A stretch of 64,000 nucleotides of DNA, from NCBI RefSeq assembly GCF_001422375.1, contig NZ_LMMU01000001.1:372223-436222 (forward strand). Direction: 5' to 3'. This document shows positions 52,596 through 61,803 of this stretch, one piece after another. Below the pieces are notes generated by a model. It did no database searches, was not told the origin of the DNA, and saw only the letters and a list, made by a program, of their open reading frames with translations. The DNA comes from Methylobacterium sp. Leaf99. GTDB lineage: Bacteria; Pseudomonadota; Alphaproteobacteria; Rhizobiales; Beijerinckiaceae. Within the stretch, counting starts at the first letter, position 1. Every line of letters starts with the position of its first letter. A program made the position numbers and the translations under genes.

Positions 52596-54089
52596 CTATC
52601 GGAACGGCGGCTCGTCGAAGCTCCGCAACTTGCGCGAATGCAATCCGTGACGGTCGGCCCGCAGGATATCGAGGGCCGACAGGCCGATGAGGAGGTGCTC
52701 GGCGACGGCCCGCTCGTAGAAGGCGTTGGCCGCGCCCGGCAGCTTGATCTCGCCGTGGAGCGGCTTGTCGGAGACGCACAGCAGGGTGCCGTAGGGCACC
52801 CGCAGGCGGTAGCCCTGGGCCGCGATGGTGCCGCTCTCCATGTCGACGCCGATGGCGCGGGAGAGGTTGATCCGCCGCCGCTCCTGGGAAAAGCGCAGCT
52901 CCCAGTTCCGATCGTCGTAGGTCACTACGGTGCCGGTGCGCAGGCGGCGTTTGAGGGCGTCGCTCGCCTCTCCGGTGACGCCGGCGGCCGCCGCCTGGAG
53001 GGCGAGCTGGACCTCCGCGAGCGCCGGCACCGGCACGTCCGGCGGCACGAGTTCGTCGAGGATGCGGTCCCGGCGCAGATAGCCGTGGGCGAGGACGTAG
53101 TCGCCGATGGTCTGCGACTGGCGCAAGCCGCCGCAATGGCCGACCATGAGCCAGCAATGCGGACGCAGGACCGCGAGGTGATCGGTGATGGTCTTCGCGT
53201 TCGAGGGGCCGACGCCGATATTGACCAGGGTCGTGCCCTGCATGGTCCCGTTGGGGCCGCGCGCCACGAGGTGGTAGGCCGGCATCTGGTACTTGTGCCA
53301 GGGCGAGGCGGCGATGAGGGCGGCGGGATCGACGGAGGCCGCTTCCGCCCGCGACACCGAGATGCCGCCCGGCAGGATCATCCGCTCGAACCCGTCCTCG
53401 CCCCGCGCCAGCCGCTCCAGCCCGTGCCGGATGAAGCCGTCGACGTAGCGGTGGTAGTTGGTCAGCAGTATCCACGGCTGCACGTCGCGCCAGTCGCAGC
53501 CGGTGTAGTGGACGAGGCGGCGCAGGGAGTAGTCGACCCGGATCGCGTCGAACAGGGCCAGCGGCCGGGGCGCGTCGGGTGCATCCTGCCACAGGCCGTC
53601 GGCGATCTCGTCGCCCACCACCGAGAGCAGGGGCACGGGAAAGTAGGTGGCGAGATCGCGCGGGGTCACGCCGCCGCGCCCGAGGTCGAGGCCCGGCTCG
53701 ATGACGTAGGGATACGGGATTTCCTGGGCGCTCAGGCCGACTTCGAGGCTCGCCCCGTAATCGCGCACGAGGGGCGTCAGCTGTTCGAGGAGATACCCGC
53801 GAAAATGGCCGGGCTGCGTCACCGTGGTGGCGTAGGCGCCCGGCGCCTGGAACTTCGCCGTGGCGCGCGCCACCCGCGGCATCGGCCCCGAGGGCTGATA
53901 GGTGATGCGCAGCTCGGGGTAGCGGAACTGAAGCCGCTCCGTCGCGTCGGGGGCCGGGCCGCCGGCGAGGTAGCGGGCGAGGGCCGTCTGGAGCGCATCC
54001 GTGGCCCCCGCGTGCAGGGCGGCGAGCCGGTCCACGGCGGTCTCGGGATCGGAAACGGATTCCATCGGTCGCAATTCGTCGCGGATCAC
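52596..54089 (-). CDS. amn: AMP nucleosidase
   Basis: 497 aa. Hydrolyses AMP to adenine and ribose 5-phosphate. The GTG at 54089 is chosen because GGAG sits 6 nt upstream. The N-terminal AMP-nucleosidase-specific domain (about 15-185) includes LRITYQPSGPMPRVARATAK. The phosphorylase-like catalytic domain follows, with TTLVNIGVGPSNAKTITDHL, WLMVGHCGGLRQSQTIGDYV and AIGVDMESGTIAAQGYR. It converges with the PBP gene; a weak hairpin (GGAGGC/GCCTCC, 52574-52596) lies between the stops. Confidence 0.94.
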   Translation of the reverse strand: MIRDELRPMESVSDPETAVDRLAALHAGATDALQTALARYLAGGPAPDATERLQFRYPELRITYQPSGPMPRVARATAKFQAPGAYATTVTQPGHFRGYLLEQLTPLVRDYGASLEVGLSAQEIPYPYVIEPGLDLGRGGVTPRDLATYFPVPLLSVVGDEIADGLWQDAPDAPRPLALFDAIRVDYSLRRLVHYTGCDWRDVQPWILLTNYHRYVDGFIRHGLERLARGEDGFERMILPGGISVSRAEAASVDPAALIAASPWHKYQMPAYHLVARGPNGTMQGTTLVNIGVGPSNAKTITDHLAVLRPHCWLMVGHCGGLRQSQTIGDYVLAHGYLRRDRILDELVPPDVPVPALAEVQLALQAAAAGVTGEASDALKRRLRTGTVVTYDDRNWELRFSQERRRINLSRAIGVDMESGTIAAQGYRLRVPYGTLLCVSDKPLHGEIKLPGAANAFYERAVAEHLLIGLSALDILRADRHGLHSRKLRSFDEPPFR

Positions 54090-54210
54090 GGTGTCTCCTC
54101 GCTGAACCCTTCGCATCGGGCTGTACACCGCCGCCCTGTGCGACGCGACCGGCAGGGCTTGCGGCGGGCTAACGAAGCATCCGACATGCCGCTCTCAGCC
54201 GGAGTTCCAC

Positions 54211-54705
54211 ATGATGAACCAGACCGTCGAACGCCGCCCCGGCGAAGAGACCATCGCGCTGCCCGAGGCCCATGACGCGGGCGTGTACTTCATCGGCCGC
54301 ATCCGCACGCCGTGGCCCGGGCGCTGGGACTGCCCGAAAAACGGTCTCCAGACCGACGCGGTCTGCACCCTGGTGCTCGATCCGGTCTATGCGCCCGGCC
54401 TGCAGAACCTCTCGGGCGCGAGCCACCTCATCGTGCTTTACTGGATGGACGAAGCCGCGCGCGACATCATCCGCCAGCGCCCGCGCCACGCGGGCGGCAG
54501 CCGGGGCACCTTCTCCCTGCGCTCGCCGGCGCGGCCCAACCCCATCGCCCTGTCGGTGGTGGAGAACCTCGGGATCGACGGCACCGGCGTCCGGGTGCGC
54601 GGCCTCGATTGCCGCGACGGCACGCCGCTCCTTGACATCAAGCCGTACTACGCCTCGACGGATTCGCGGCCCGACGCGGCGGTGGACCGCGCCGGGGCGG
54701 CGTGA
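54211..54705 (+). CDS. trmO: TrmO/TsaA-like tRNA methyltransferase
   Basis: 164 aa, two ATGs in tandem after GGAG. TrmO adds a methyl group from SAM to N6 of t6A37 in threonine tRNAs. The compact beta-barrel family is shown by GVYFIGRIRTPWPGRWDCP, LSGASHLIVLYWMDEAARD, GTFSLRSPARPNPIALSVV and LDCRDGTPLLDIKPY. The C-terminal domain of E. coli TrmO is missing, as in many short homologues. It converges with the RND operon. Confidence 0.9.
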   Translation: MMNQTVERRPGEETIALPEAHDAGVYFIGRIRTPWPGRWDCPKNGLQTDAVCTLVLDPVYAPGLQNLSGASHLIVLYWMDEAARDIIRQRPRHAGGSRGTFSLRSPARPNPIALSVVENLGIDGTGVRVRGLDCRDGTPLLDIKPYYASTDSRPDAAVDRAGAA

Positions 54706-54718
54706 TCGGGCCAAGTGA

Positions 54719-57700
54719 TCAGGCGGCGTGAACCTGCCCGTCGGCGCCATGGGTCCGGCGCGGCGTGCCCTTCGGCGGCGCCTTGATCCGGTACCAGCCG
54801 ACATAGAGGGCCGGCAGGAAGAACAGGGTCAGGAAGGTGGCGGCCAGGATGCCGCCGATCATCGCGTAGGCCATCGGACCCCAGAACACCTCGCGGGCGA
54901 TGGGGACGAGGCCGAAGCTCGCCGCCGCCGCCGTGAGCAGGATCGGCCGCATGCGGTGGCAGGTGGCGTCCACCACGGCGTCCCAGGGGGCCAGCCCGTC
55001 GCGCTCGTACTCGTCGATCTGCGTCACGAGGATCACGGAGTTGCGCACGATGATGCCGATGAGGGCAAGCACGCCGAGGATCGCCACGAACCCCATGGGC
55101 TTGTCGAACAGGAGCAGGGCCGCCGCGACGCCGATGATCCCGAGGGGCGCCACGCTCGCGACCAGGAAAAGCTTCTGGAAGCTCTGGAGCTGGATCATCA
55201 GGAACACCGCCATGGTGAGCAGCATCACGGGTGCCACGGCGGCGATGGGGCCCTGGCCCTTGGCGCTCTCCTCCACGGCGCCGCCCACCGCGAGGGTGTA
55301 GCCGTCGGGGAGCGACTTCGAGAAAGCGGTGATGTCCTTGTCGAGCTCGGTCACCACGGTCTGCGGCTGGGTCCCGTCCGCGATCGAGGCGCGGACCGTG
55401 ATGGTCGGCAGGCGGTCGCGGCGCCAGACGATGGGCTGTTCCAGTTCGTACCCGATGGTGGCGAAGGCGAGCAGGGGCACCACGCTGCCGTTGGCCAGCG
55501 GGATCTGCAGGGTCTGGAGGGTGTCGAGGGAGTTGCGCTCCACCGCCTGGGCGCGCCCGACCACATCGACGAGGTAGATCGAATCCCGCACCTGCGTGAT
55601 CGCCCGGCCGCCGACGATGCCGTTGAGAAGCCCGGCGATGTCCTCGGACGTGACCCCGAGCTGGCGGGCCTTGTCCTGGATGATGTCCACTTTCAGCACC
55701 TTGCCGGGCTCGTTCCAGTCGAAGGTCGGCACGTTGAGGTGGCCGTTGGAGCCGACGATGTTGGCGAGCGCCAGGGCATGCCCGCGCAGGGCCTGGAGAT
55801 CGGGACCGCTGAGACGGTACTGCACCGGGCGTCCCACGGGCGGGCCGAGGTCGAGGGAGTGGATGAGGAAATCGGTGCCGACGAACTGTTCGCGGGCCAG
55901 CGCCTCGAGCTTCACCTTCATGCGCTCGCGCGCCTCGATGGATTTGGTCTCGATGACGATCTGGCCGAAGAAGGCGTTGCCGAGCTGCTGATCGAGGGGC
56001 AGGTAGAAGCGCACGGCACCCTGGCCGACATAGGAGCTCCAGCGCGCGATCTCGGGGTCGCCCTTCAGGGTCGCCTCGAAGCGGTCCATCTGCGCCTTCG
56101 TCTCGGCGATGCTGGCGTTCTGCGGCAGGGTCATGTCGACCAGGAGTTCGGGCCGGTCGGAGGCGGGGAAGAACTGCTGCTGGACGTGGCCCATGCCGAC
56201 GATGGCGGCGGCCAGGAGACCGATGCAGGACGCCACCGTGGTCCAGCGCCAGCGCATGGCGGCGAGCAGCCCCGCGGTGAACATCCGCATGAGGCGGCCG
56301 GGCTTGTCGTGGTCCTTGTGCTTCATCTTCGCGGGCAGGAGCTTCACGCCGATGAGGGGCGCGAACAGCACCGCCACCACCCACGAAACAAGGAGCGAGG
56401 CGGCGATGACCACGAACAGGCTGTAGGTGTACTCGCCCGCCGAGGAGCCGTTGAAACCGATGGGCAGGAAGCCCGCCACGGTCACGAGGGTGCCGGTCAG
56501 CATCGGAAAGGCCGTGGAGGTGTAGGCGAAGGTCGCGGCCTTCTTGAGGCTGTCGCCGACCTCGAGACGCGCGACCATCATCTCGACGGTGATCATCGCG
56601 TCGTCCACCAGCAGCCCGAGGGCGATGATGAGGGCGCCCAGCGAGATGCGCTGGAGGGTGACGCCCATCACCTGCATCACCACGAACACGATGGCGAGCA
56701 CGAGGGGGATCGACAGGGAGACCACGAGGCCGGCCCGCCAGCCGAGGCTGACGAAGCTGACGGCGAGCACGATGACCACCGCCTCCACCAGGGCCTTGGT
56801 GAAGCCGCCCACCGCTTCCTCGACGATCCTGGGCTGATCCGACACGAGATGGATGCCGACGCCCACGGGCAACTCACCCTCGAGCGTGCGCATCCGCGCC
56901 TTGAGGTCGTGACCGAAGGTGAGGAGGTTGCCGGACGGCTGCATGGCGATGGCGAGGCCGATGGCCGGCTCGCCGTTGAAGCGGAACAGGGCGGTCGGCG
57001 GATCGGTGAAGCCGCGCGAGATCTCGGCGACATCGGACAGGCGGAAGAAGCGGTCGTTGACCCGCAGGTTGATGGCCCGGAGGCTGTCCTCGGACACGAA
57101 CTGGCCGCCGACCCGCACGGAGACCCGCTCCGGCCCGGCCTGGATCACGCCCGACGGCGCGATGGCGTTTTGCGTCTGCAGGGTCTTGATCACCGAGTTC
57201 ATGTCGAGGCCGAGCCCGGCGAGCTTGCGCACGGAGAAGTCGAGGTAGATCACCTCGTCCTGGGCACCGAGCAGGATCATCTTGCCGGCGTTGGGGACCG
57301 ACTTCACGGCGGCGCGCACACGCTCCACGTAGTCGCGCAGCTGGCGCATGCTGACGCCATCGGCGGTGAAGGCGTAGACGTTGCCGAACACGTCGCCGAA
57401 CTCGTCGTTGAAGAACGGCCCCTGCATCCCCTGCGGGAAGGTGCCCTGGATGTCGCCGATGCGCTTGCGGACCTGATAGAAGATCGCCGGAATGGTCTTG
57501 GGCGGCGTGGTCTCGCGCAACTGCACGAACACCGTGGCCTGCCCGGGCGTGGTGTAGGAGCGGCTGAAATCGACGGCGTCGATCTGCTGCAACTCCTTCT
57601 CGATCCGTTCGGTGACCTGATCGAGGGTGTCGCCGATGGTGGCGCCGGGCCAGCGCGCCTGGACGATCATGGTCTTGATGGCGAAGGGCGGGTCCTCCTC

Positions 57701-57811
57701 GCGGCCAAGCTTCTCGTAGGCCAGCACGCCGGCGATCACCGAGATCAGCATGAGGAACCAGACGAAGGAGCGGTGCTCCAGGGCCCATTCCGACAGATTG
57801 AAGTTCTTCAC
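54719..57811 (-). CDS. RND efflux permease
   Basis: 1030 aa. Proton-driven inner-membrane pump of the AcrB/HAE1 superfamily. TM1 is residues about 12-31 (SFVWFLMLISVIAGVLAYEK). The porter domains contain EDPPFAIKTMIVQARWPGAT and ETTPPKTIPAIFYQVRKRIG. The TM4 region has SLGALIIALGLLVDDAMITV, the acidic proton-relay motif. The C-terminal half repeats the layout. Pump, two adaptors and a divergent TetR regulator form one unit. Substrate is unknown. No outer-membrane TolC gene is nearby. Confidence 0.95.
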   Translation of the reverse strand: MKNFNLSEWALEHRSFVWFLMLISVIAGVLAYEKLGREEDPPFAIKTMIVQARWPGATIGDTLDQVTERIEKELQQIDAVDFSRSYTTPGQATVFVQLRETTPPKTIPAIFYQVRKRIGDIQGTFPQGMQGPFFNDEFGDVFGNVYAFTADGVSMRQLRDYVERVRAAVKSVPNAGKMILLGAQDEVIYLDFSVRKLAGLGLDMNSVIKTLQTQNAIAPSGVIQAGPERVSVRVGGQFVSEDSLRAINLRVNDRFFRLSDVAEISRGFTDPPTALFRFNGEPAIGLAIAMQPSGNLLTFGHDLKARMRTLEGELPVGVGIHLVSDQPRIVEEAVGGFTKALVEAVVIVLAVSFVSLGWRAGLVVSLSIPLVLAIVFVVMQVMGVTLQRISLGALIIALGLLVDDAMITVEMMVARLEVGDSLKKAATFAYTSTAFPMLTGTLVTVAGFLPIGFNGSSAGEYTYSLFVVIAASLLVSWVVAVLFAPLIGVKLLPAKMKHKDHDKPGRLMRMFTAGLLAAMRWRWTTVASCIGLLAAAIVGMGHVQQQFFPASDRPELLVDMTLPQNASIAETKAQMDRFEATLKGDPEIARWSSYVGQGAVRFYLPLDQQLGNAFFGQIVIETKSIEARERMKVKLEALAREQFVGTDFLIHSLDLGPPVGRPVQYRLSGPDLQALRGHALALANIVGSNGHLNVPTFDWNEPGKVLKVDIIQDKARQLGVTSEDIAGLLNGIVGGRAITQVRDSIYLVDVVGRAQAVERNSLDTLQTLQIPLANGSVVPLLAFATIGYELEQPIVWRRDRLPTITVRASIADGTQPQTVVTELDKDITAFSKSLPDGYTLAVGGAVEESAKGQGPIAAVAPVMLLTMAVFLMIQLQSFQKLFLVASVAPLGIIGVAAALLLFDKPMGFVAILGVLALIGIIVRNSVILVTQIDEYERDGLAPWDAVVDATCHRMRPILLTAAAASFGLVPIAREVFWGPMAYAMIGGILAATFLTLFFLPALYVGWYRIKAPPKGTPRRTHGADGQVHAA

Positions 57812-57836
57812 GGGGTCAGTCTCGCTTCCGACCGGG

Positions 57837-58910
57837 TTACGGCGTTGCGTCGGGCAGGCGCACGGCCTGGCCTTCGCTGAGCGAATGGATGCCGGCCACG
57901 ACCACGCGGTCGCCGGCGGCCAGGCCTTGAGTCACGGTGGCACGGTTGGCATCCCGCCCCGTCACGGTGACCGCGCGCCGGGCGACCGTCTTGCCGTCCC
58001 CGTCCACGATCCAGACCGAATCCCCGCCGTCGGCGCTGAGGACAGCGGTCGCCGGCAGGACGAAGCGGGGCGAGACGGTTCGCGAGAGGGAGACCGTGAG
58101 GGTCGAGCCGAGGCGGAAGGCCGGGGACGGGGCGAGCAGGGTCATGCGGATGCGCCGGGTCCGGGTGACCCGGTCGGCGAACGGCGCGGTCTCGCGGACC
58201 TTGGCGGTGGCGGTGACATCCGGCGCGCTCTGCAGGGCGACGGTGAACACCGCGTCCTTCGGCATGGCCCCGACGAGGTCCTCGGGGATATCGACCACCG
58301 CCTCCCGCTCCTCGGGACGGGCCAGGGTCAGCACCGCCTGGCCGGCGCTGAGCACCTGGCCGACCTCGGCCGAGCGCACGGTGACGACGCCGTCGAAATC
58401 GGCGTGGAGTTCGGTGTAGCCGATCTGGTCGCGGGCCTTCTGGAGGCTGGACTGGGCCTGGGCGAGGCGGGCCTGAGCGGTGTCGCGGCTGGCGACGGCA
58501 CTGTCGAGCTGGGCCTGGGTGACGTTGCCGCCGGCGAGCAGCTTGCGGCGGCGGGTCTCCGTCGCGCCGGCATTCTCGGCCTGGGCCTCGGCGTCGGCGA
58601 GATCCGCCTCCGCCCGGGTCAGGGCGAAGCGCGGCACCACCGGGTCGAGGGCGGCGAGGCGCTGCCCCTTCTTCACCACATCGCCCACGGTCACGTCGCG
58701 GGCGACCATGCGCCCGGCGATCTGGAAGCCGATCTCCGACTGGTAGCGCGGCGCGACGAAGCCGGCGAAGGGGCCGAACACCTCCGTCGCGACGGGCTTG
58801 GCCGTCGTGGTCAGGACGGGACGGACGGGAGCCGGGCCGGCCTCCTGCTCCGGCTTGCAGGCCGTGAGGACGAGCGCCGAAGCGATGAGGCAGATCGACC
58901 GGCGGCTCAT
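57837..58910 (-). CDS. RND periplasmic adaptor, lipoprotein type
   Basis: 357 aa. Membrane fusion protein linking the pump to an outer-membrane channel. Lipoprotein signal with lipobox LTAC (cleavage before Cys18). Order: barrel-sandwich hybrid (about 45-80 and 165-200), alpha-hairpin (about 85-160, RAEADLADAEAQAENAGATE and onward), beta-barrel and membrane-proximal domains. It is upstream of the permease (25-nt gap) and overlaps the other adaptor gene by ATGA. Confidence 0.93.
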   Translation of the reverse strand: MSRRSICLIASALVLTACKPEQEAGPAPVRPVLTTTAKPVATEVFGPFAGFVAPRYQSEIGFQIAGRMVARDVTVGDVVKKGQRLAALDPVVPRFALTRAEADLADAEAQAENAGATETRRRKLLAGGNVTQAQLDSAVASRDTAQARLAQAQSSLQKARDQIGYTELHADFDGVVTVRSAEVGQVLSAGQAVLTLARPEEREAVVDIPEDLVGAMPKDAVFTVALQSAPDVTATAKVRETAPFADRVTRTRRIRMTLLAPSPAFRLGSTLTVSLSRTVSPRFVLPATAVLSADGGDSVWIVDGDGKTVARRAVTVTGRDANRATVTQGLAAGDRVVVAGIHSLSEGQAVRLPDATP

Positions 58911-60031
58911 CGTGCGATCCCGAGGGTCTCGGCCACGGCCACGGTCTGGCCGGGCCGGAGCAGCTGGATGCCGGCGATCACCACCTCCTCGCCGGGCTCG
59001 ATGCCGCCCGCGAGGGCGATGGTGTCGGGAGCGTAGCGCTCCAGGGTGACCTTGCGCGGCGCCACGGTGCCGCTCCGCGGATCGCGGACCCACACCGCCG
59101 GACCGTCCTGCCAGCGATAGAGGGCCGACCAGGGCAGGACGATCGCCTCGCGCGCATGGAACTTGCCGGTGCCGATCACCACGGCGCCGAGGGACATGCC
59201 CGGCGGCGTCGCCTGGAGCCCGACCTTCACCCGCACGGTGCCGGAAGCGGAATCGACACTCGGCGAGATCTCGCGCACGCGGCCGACCGCCGTCACCTTG
59301 GGATCGGCCTGAAGGGCCACCGCGACGGTCTCGCTTTCCGGGGGGGCCGCCAGCACCGCCTCGAAGATGTTGAACACCGCGTCGCGCGGGCCGTCCTGCG
59401 CCATGACCATTACGGTCTGCCCGGCCTGGACCACCTGGCCGACCTCGAAGGTCCGGCTCAGGACGATGCCGTCCACGCCCGCCTTGAGGTCCGTGTAGGA
59501 GAACTGCTCCTTCGCGGTGCCGAGAGCCGCCTTGGCGGATTCCACCGCCGCCTGCGTGGTGCGCAGCTGCTGCTCGGCATCGTCGTAGCTCGGCCGGGTG
59601 GTGTAGCCGCCGGCCATCAGGCTTTCCTGGCGCTTGAAGCTGACCTTGGCCTGGGTCAGCAGGGCTTCGGCCGAGGTCAGGGCCGCCTTGGCGTTGTCGA
59701 GGTTGGCGCGCTGCTCCTGCGGGTCGAGGCGCGCCAGAACCTGATCGGCCCGGATGTGATCACCGACCTCGACGAGGCGCGCGGCGATCTTGCCGGCCGT
59801 GCGGAAGGACACGTTGACCTGGGACTGTGCCTCGATGTCCCCGGTGAAGATGAGATCGGAGCTGATGGTGGTGCGGCGCGCCACCACCGTGCGGACCAGG
59901 GCGAGCTCGGGCGGCTTTTCTGCACCGGGCCGGACGTTCTCCGCCGCCCATCCCCCGACAGGGGCCAGGGAGAGCGACGCCGCAAGAGCCAGCGCACCGC
60001 CCGCGCGGCGAATGTGGTGAAAACCCGTCAT
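58907..60031 (-). CDS. RND periplasmic adaptor, cleaved signal peptide type
   Basis: 374 aa. A second membrane fusion protein for the same pump. It has an ordinary Sec signal (ALALAASLSLAPVGGWAAEN) with no lipobox cysteine, unlike its neighbour. Adaptor architecture: GDIEAQSQVNVSFRTAGKIA, alpha-hairpin around residues 100-165, ADGVD-like lipoyl return (LKAGVDGIVLSRTFEVGQVV). First gene of the efflux operon, divergent from the TetR regulator. Two adaptors with one permease suggests a hetero-adaptor complex or subfunctionalised copies. Confidence 0.93.
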   Translation of the reverse strand: MTGFHHIRRAGGALALAASLSLAPVGGWAAENVRPGAEKPPELALVRTVVARRTTISSDLIFTGDIEAQSQVNVSFRTAGKIAARLVEVGDHIRADQVLARLDPQEQRANLDNAKAALTSAEALLTQAKVSFKRQESLMAGGYTTRPSYDDAEQQLRTTQAAVESAKAALGTAKEQFSYTDLKAGVDGIVLSRTFEVGQVVQAGQTVMVMAQDGPRDAVFNIFEAVLAAPPESETVAVALQADPKVTAVGRVREISPSVDSASGTVRVKVGLQATPPGMSLGAVVIGTGKFHAREAIVLPWSALYRWQDGPAVWVRDPRSGTVAPRKVTLERYAPDTIALAGGIEPGEEVVIAGIQLLRPGQTVAVAETLGIAR

Positions 60032-60092
60032 CGCGTATCGCCAGCCTCGCTTGCGACCCTATCGGCAGCGATCCTTATCGGCTATCTTACCG

Positions 60093-60106
60093 ACCGTCCA
60101 GACGGT
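60093..60106. promoter_or_regulatory. Candidate TetR operator in the divergent efflux promoter
   Basis: ACCGTC-CA-GACGGT, a perfect 6-2-6 inverted repeat 17 nt before the tetR start and about 60 nt before the adaptor start, flanked by an additional ACCG repeat (TTACCGACCG). Position and symmetry fit autorepression and control of the pump operon. Binding is inferred. Confidence 0.6.
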
Positions 60107-60122
60107 TTTTAGCAGGCAAGCG

Positions 60123-60695
60123 ATGACCAAGGCGCGCACGCGGCGCGAAGACCGCCCGACGATCATCCTCGACGCGGCCGAGCGCCTGATCCGGCGGGTC
60201 GGCACCCGCACGATGACCATCGATGCGGTGGCGGCGGAGGCGGGGTTGAGCAAGGGCGGGGTGCTGCACCATTACGGTTCGAAGGACGCGCTGATCCAGG
60301 CCCTGGCGGAACGCAAGCTCGCAACCATCCGCGACAGCATCGCGGCCCACGAGGCGGCCCAGGGGCCCGGTCCGGCCGCCCTGCCGCTCGCGCTCATCGC
60401 CCATGTCCGCCAGGTCTATGCCGACGAGGAGGGGTTTCCCCGTGCCCTGCTGCTGGCCTCGGCGGAGAATCCGGAGGCTTTCGTGGGCTTCAACGCCTTC
60501 CTCAAGCAGCGCCTGGCGCAGATGGAGGATGTGGCGAGCTGCCCGGGTGCGGGCGCGGTGCTCACCTTCGCGACCCTGGGCCTGCTGCTGACGCGGACGC
60601 TCGGGTTCCACACCCTCGAGGGTGCGGACCTGGCTCGTTTATTCGACGCCATGGAGCGGTTCGCGCGGGACCTTCCGAAGGAGGGCGAGGCCTGA
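60123..60695 (+). CDS. TetR family transcriptional regulator
   Basis: 190 aa. The N-terminal helix-turn-helix is typical: TIILDAAERLIRRVG, then MTIDAVAAEAGLSKGGVLHH and YGSKDALIQAL. The C-terminal ligand-binding domain (about 60-190) is variable, as is usual in the family. It is divergent from the RND operon, with the inverted repeat at 60093-60106 between them, so it most likely represses the pump and itself. Confidence 0.92.
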   Translation: MTKARTRREDRPTIILDAAERLIRRVGTRTMTIDAVAAEAGLSKGGVLHHYGSKDALIQALAERKLATIRDSIAAHEAAQGPGPAALPLALIAHVRQVYADEEGFPRALLLASAENPEAFVGFNAFLKQRLAQMEDVASCPGAGAVLTFATLGLLLTRTLGFHTLEGADLARLFDAMERFARDLPKEGEA

Positions 60696-60698
60696 GGC

Positions 60699-61604
60699 TC
60701 AGGCGGCCTCCGCCGCCATGGCCTCGAACACCCCAGCATGGCGGGCGGCCAGCGCATCGATATCCGTGGCGTAGCCGCCGCCGATCACCGCCACGAGGGG
60801 GATGTTTCGCGATCGCGCCGCCGCCACGACATGGCGGTCGCGGGCGGCCAGCCCCGCATCCGTGAGGGCGAGGCGGCCGAGGCGGTCGTCGCGGTGGGGG
60901 TCGACGCCGGCGTTGTAGAATACGAGGTCGGGCGCGACGGCGTCGAGGAGCGGCCCGACATGGGCCTCCAGGGCGGCGAGGTAGCCCGCATCCTCCAGGC
61001 CGTCGGGCAGGCCGACATCGCGGTCGCCGGCGATCTTCCGGGTCGGGTAATTCTTCTCGGCGTGGAGCGAGAAGGTGAACAGGTCCGGCGAGTCCGACAG
61101 GCAGTCGGCGGTGCCGTCGCCCTGGTGCACGTCGCAATCGATGACGACGGCGCGGGCGATGCTGCCCTCCCGGTGCAGGGTGCGGGCCGCGATGGCGACA
61201 TCGTTGAAGATGCAGAACCCGGCCCCGCCGCCGCGCCGTGCGTGGTGGCTGCCCCCGGCGGAGCTCCCCGCGAGCCCGTGCGCCAGGGCGAGGCGGGCCG
61301 CCAGCAGGGTCCCGGCAACGGAGGCCCGCGAACGGGCGACGACGCTGGCTCCGACGGGCAGTCCGATCTCACGCTCGACCTCACGCGGCACGGTCAGGGC
61401 GAGGACGGATTCGACGTAAGTCCGGTCGTGAACCCCCGCGATGAGGTCCACGCCCGCCGGCTCCGGCCGCACGAAGCCCTGCGGCGCCAGTCCACGCGCC
61501 AGGAGGACCTCGGAGAGACGCCGGTACTTGCCCATGGGGAAGCGATGCCCGTCGGGCAGGGTCGCCTGATAGTCCGGATGGTAGACGATGGGCGGGACCG
61601 TCAC
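60699..61604 (-). CDS. Histone deacetylase-family (acetylpolyamine-like) hydrolase
   Basis: 301 aa from a GTG at 61604, next to GGGGAGACGGGGAC and giving the family N-terminus (PPIVYHPDYQ); an ATG at 61682 would add 26 residues. Zinc-dependent deacylase fold: HRFPMGKYRRL, tandem His in GGSHHARRGGGAGFCIFND, metal-binding Asp in AVVIDCDVHQGDGTADCL and NAGVDPHRDDRLGRLALT. Bacterial members act on acetylpolyamines, acetoin-system proteins or unknown amides. The stop is 3 nt from that of the convergent tetR. Confidence 0.9.
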   Translation of the reverse strand: MTVPPIVYHPDYQATLPDGHRFPMGKYRRLSEVLLARGLAPQGFVRPEPAGVDLIAGVHDRTYVESVLALTVPREVEREIGLPVGASVVARSRASVAGTLLAARLALAHGLAGSSAGGSHHARRGGGAGFCIFNDVAIAARTLHREGSIARAVVIDCDVHQGDGTADCLSDSPDLFTFSLHAEKNYPTRKIAGDRDVGLPDGLEDAGYLAALEAHVGPLLDAVAPDLVFYNAGVDPHRDDRLGRLALTDAGLAARDRHVVAAARSRNIPLVAVIGGGYATDIDALAARHAGVFEAMAAEAA

Positions 61605-61716
61605 GTCCCCGTCTCCCCGGCTCCCGGGACTGCCCCCCGCATCCATGCCTCCGCGCCGTGCGACCAGCACGATCTCCGTCATACGATTGAAGCCAAGCGG
61701 CTGTTAGGGCCGTCCG

Positions 61717-61773
61717 AACGACTTGGGCGCGGCACAACGACTTGGGCCCGTCACAAGGACTTGGGCGCGGCAC
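61717..61773. repeat. Three direct 19-bp repeats in an intergenic region
   Basis: AACGACTTGGGCGCGGCAC (61717-61735) is followed by two near-identical copies, 61736-61754 (CCGT instead of GCGG) and 61755-61773 (one change). The array lies between the divergent HDAC-like and GT21 genes, 30 nt before the GT21 start. Confidence 0.85.
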
Positions 61774-61803
61774 GATGGCAGCCTCGGCGCGGGAGACCTC
61801 GGT

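Noticed and set aside
54728..57880. 1050-codon plus-strand frame opposite the RND permease
   Set aside because: Composition (His, Asp, Glu, Gly-rich) is typical of an antisense shadow; the permease on the minus strand is unmistakable.
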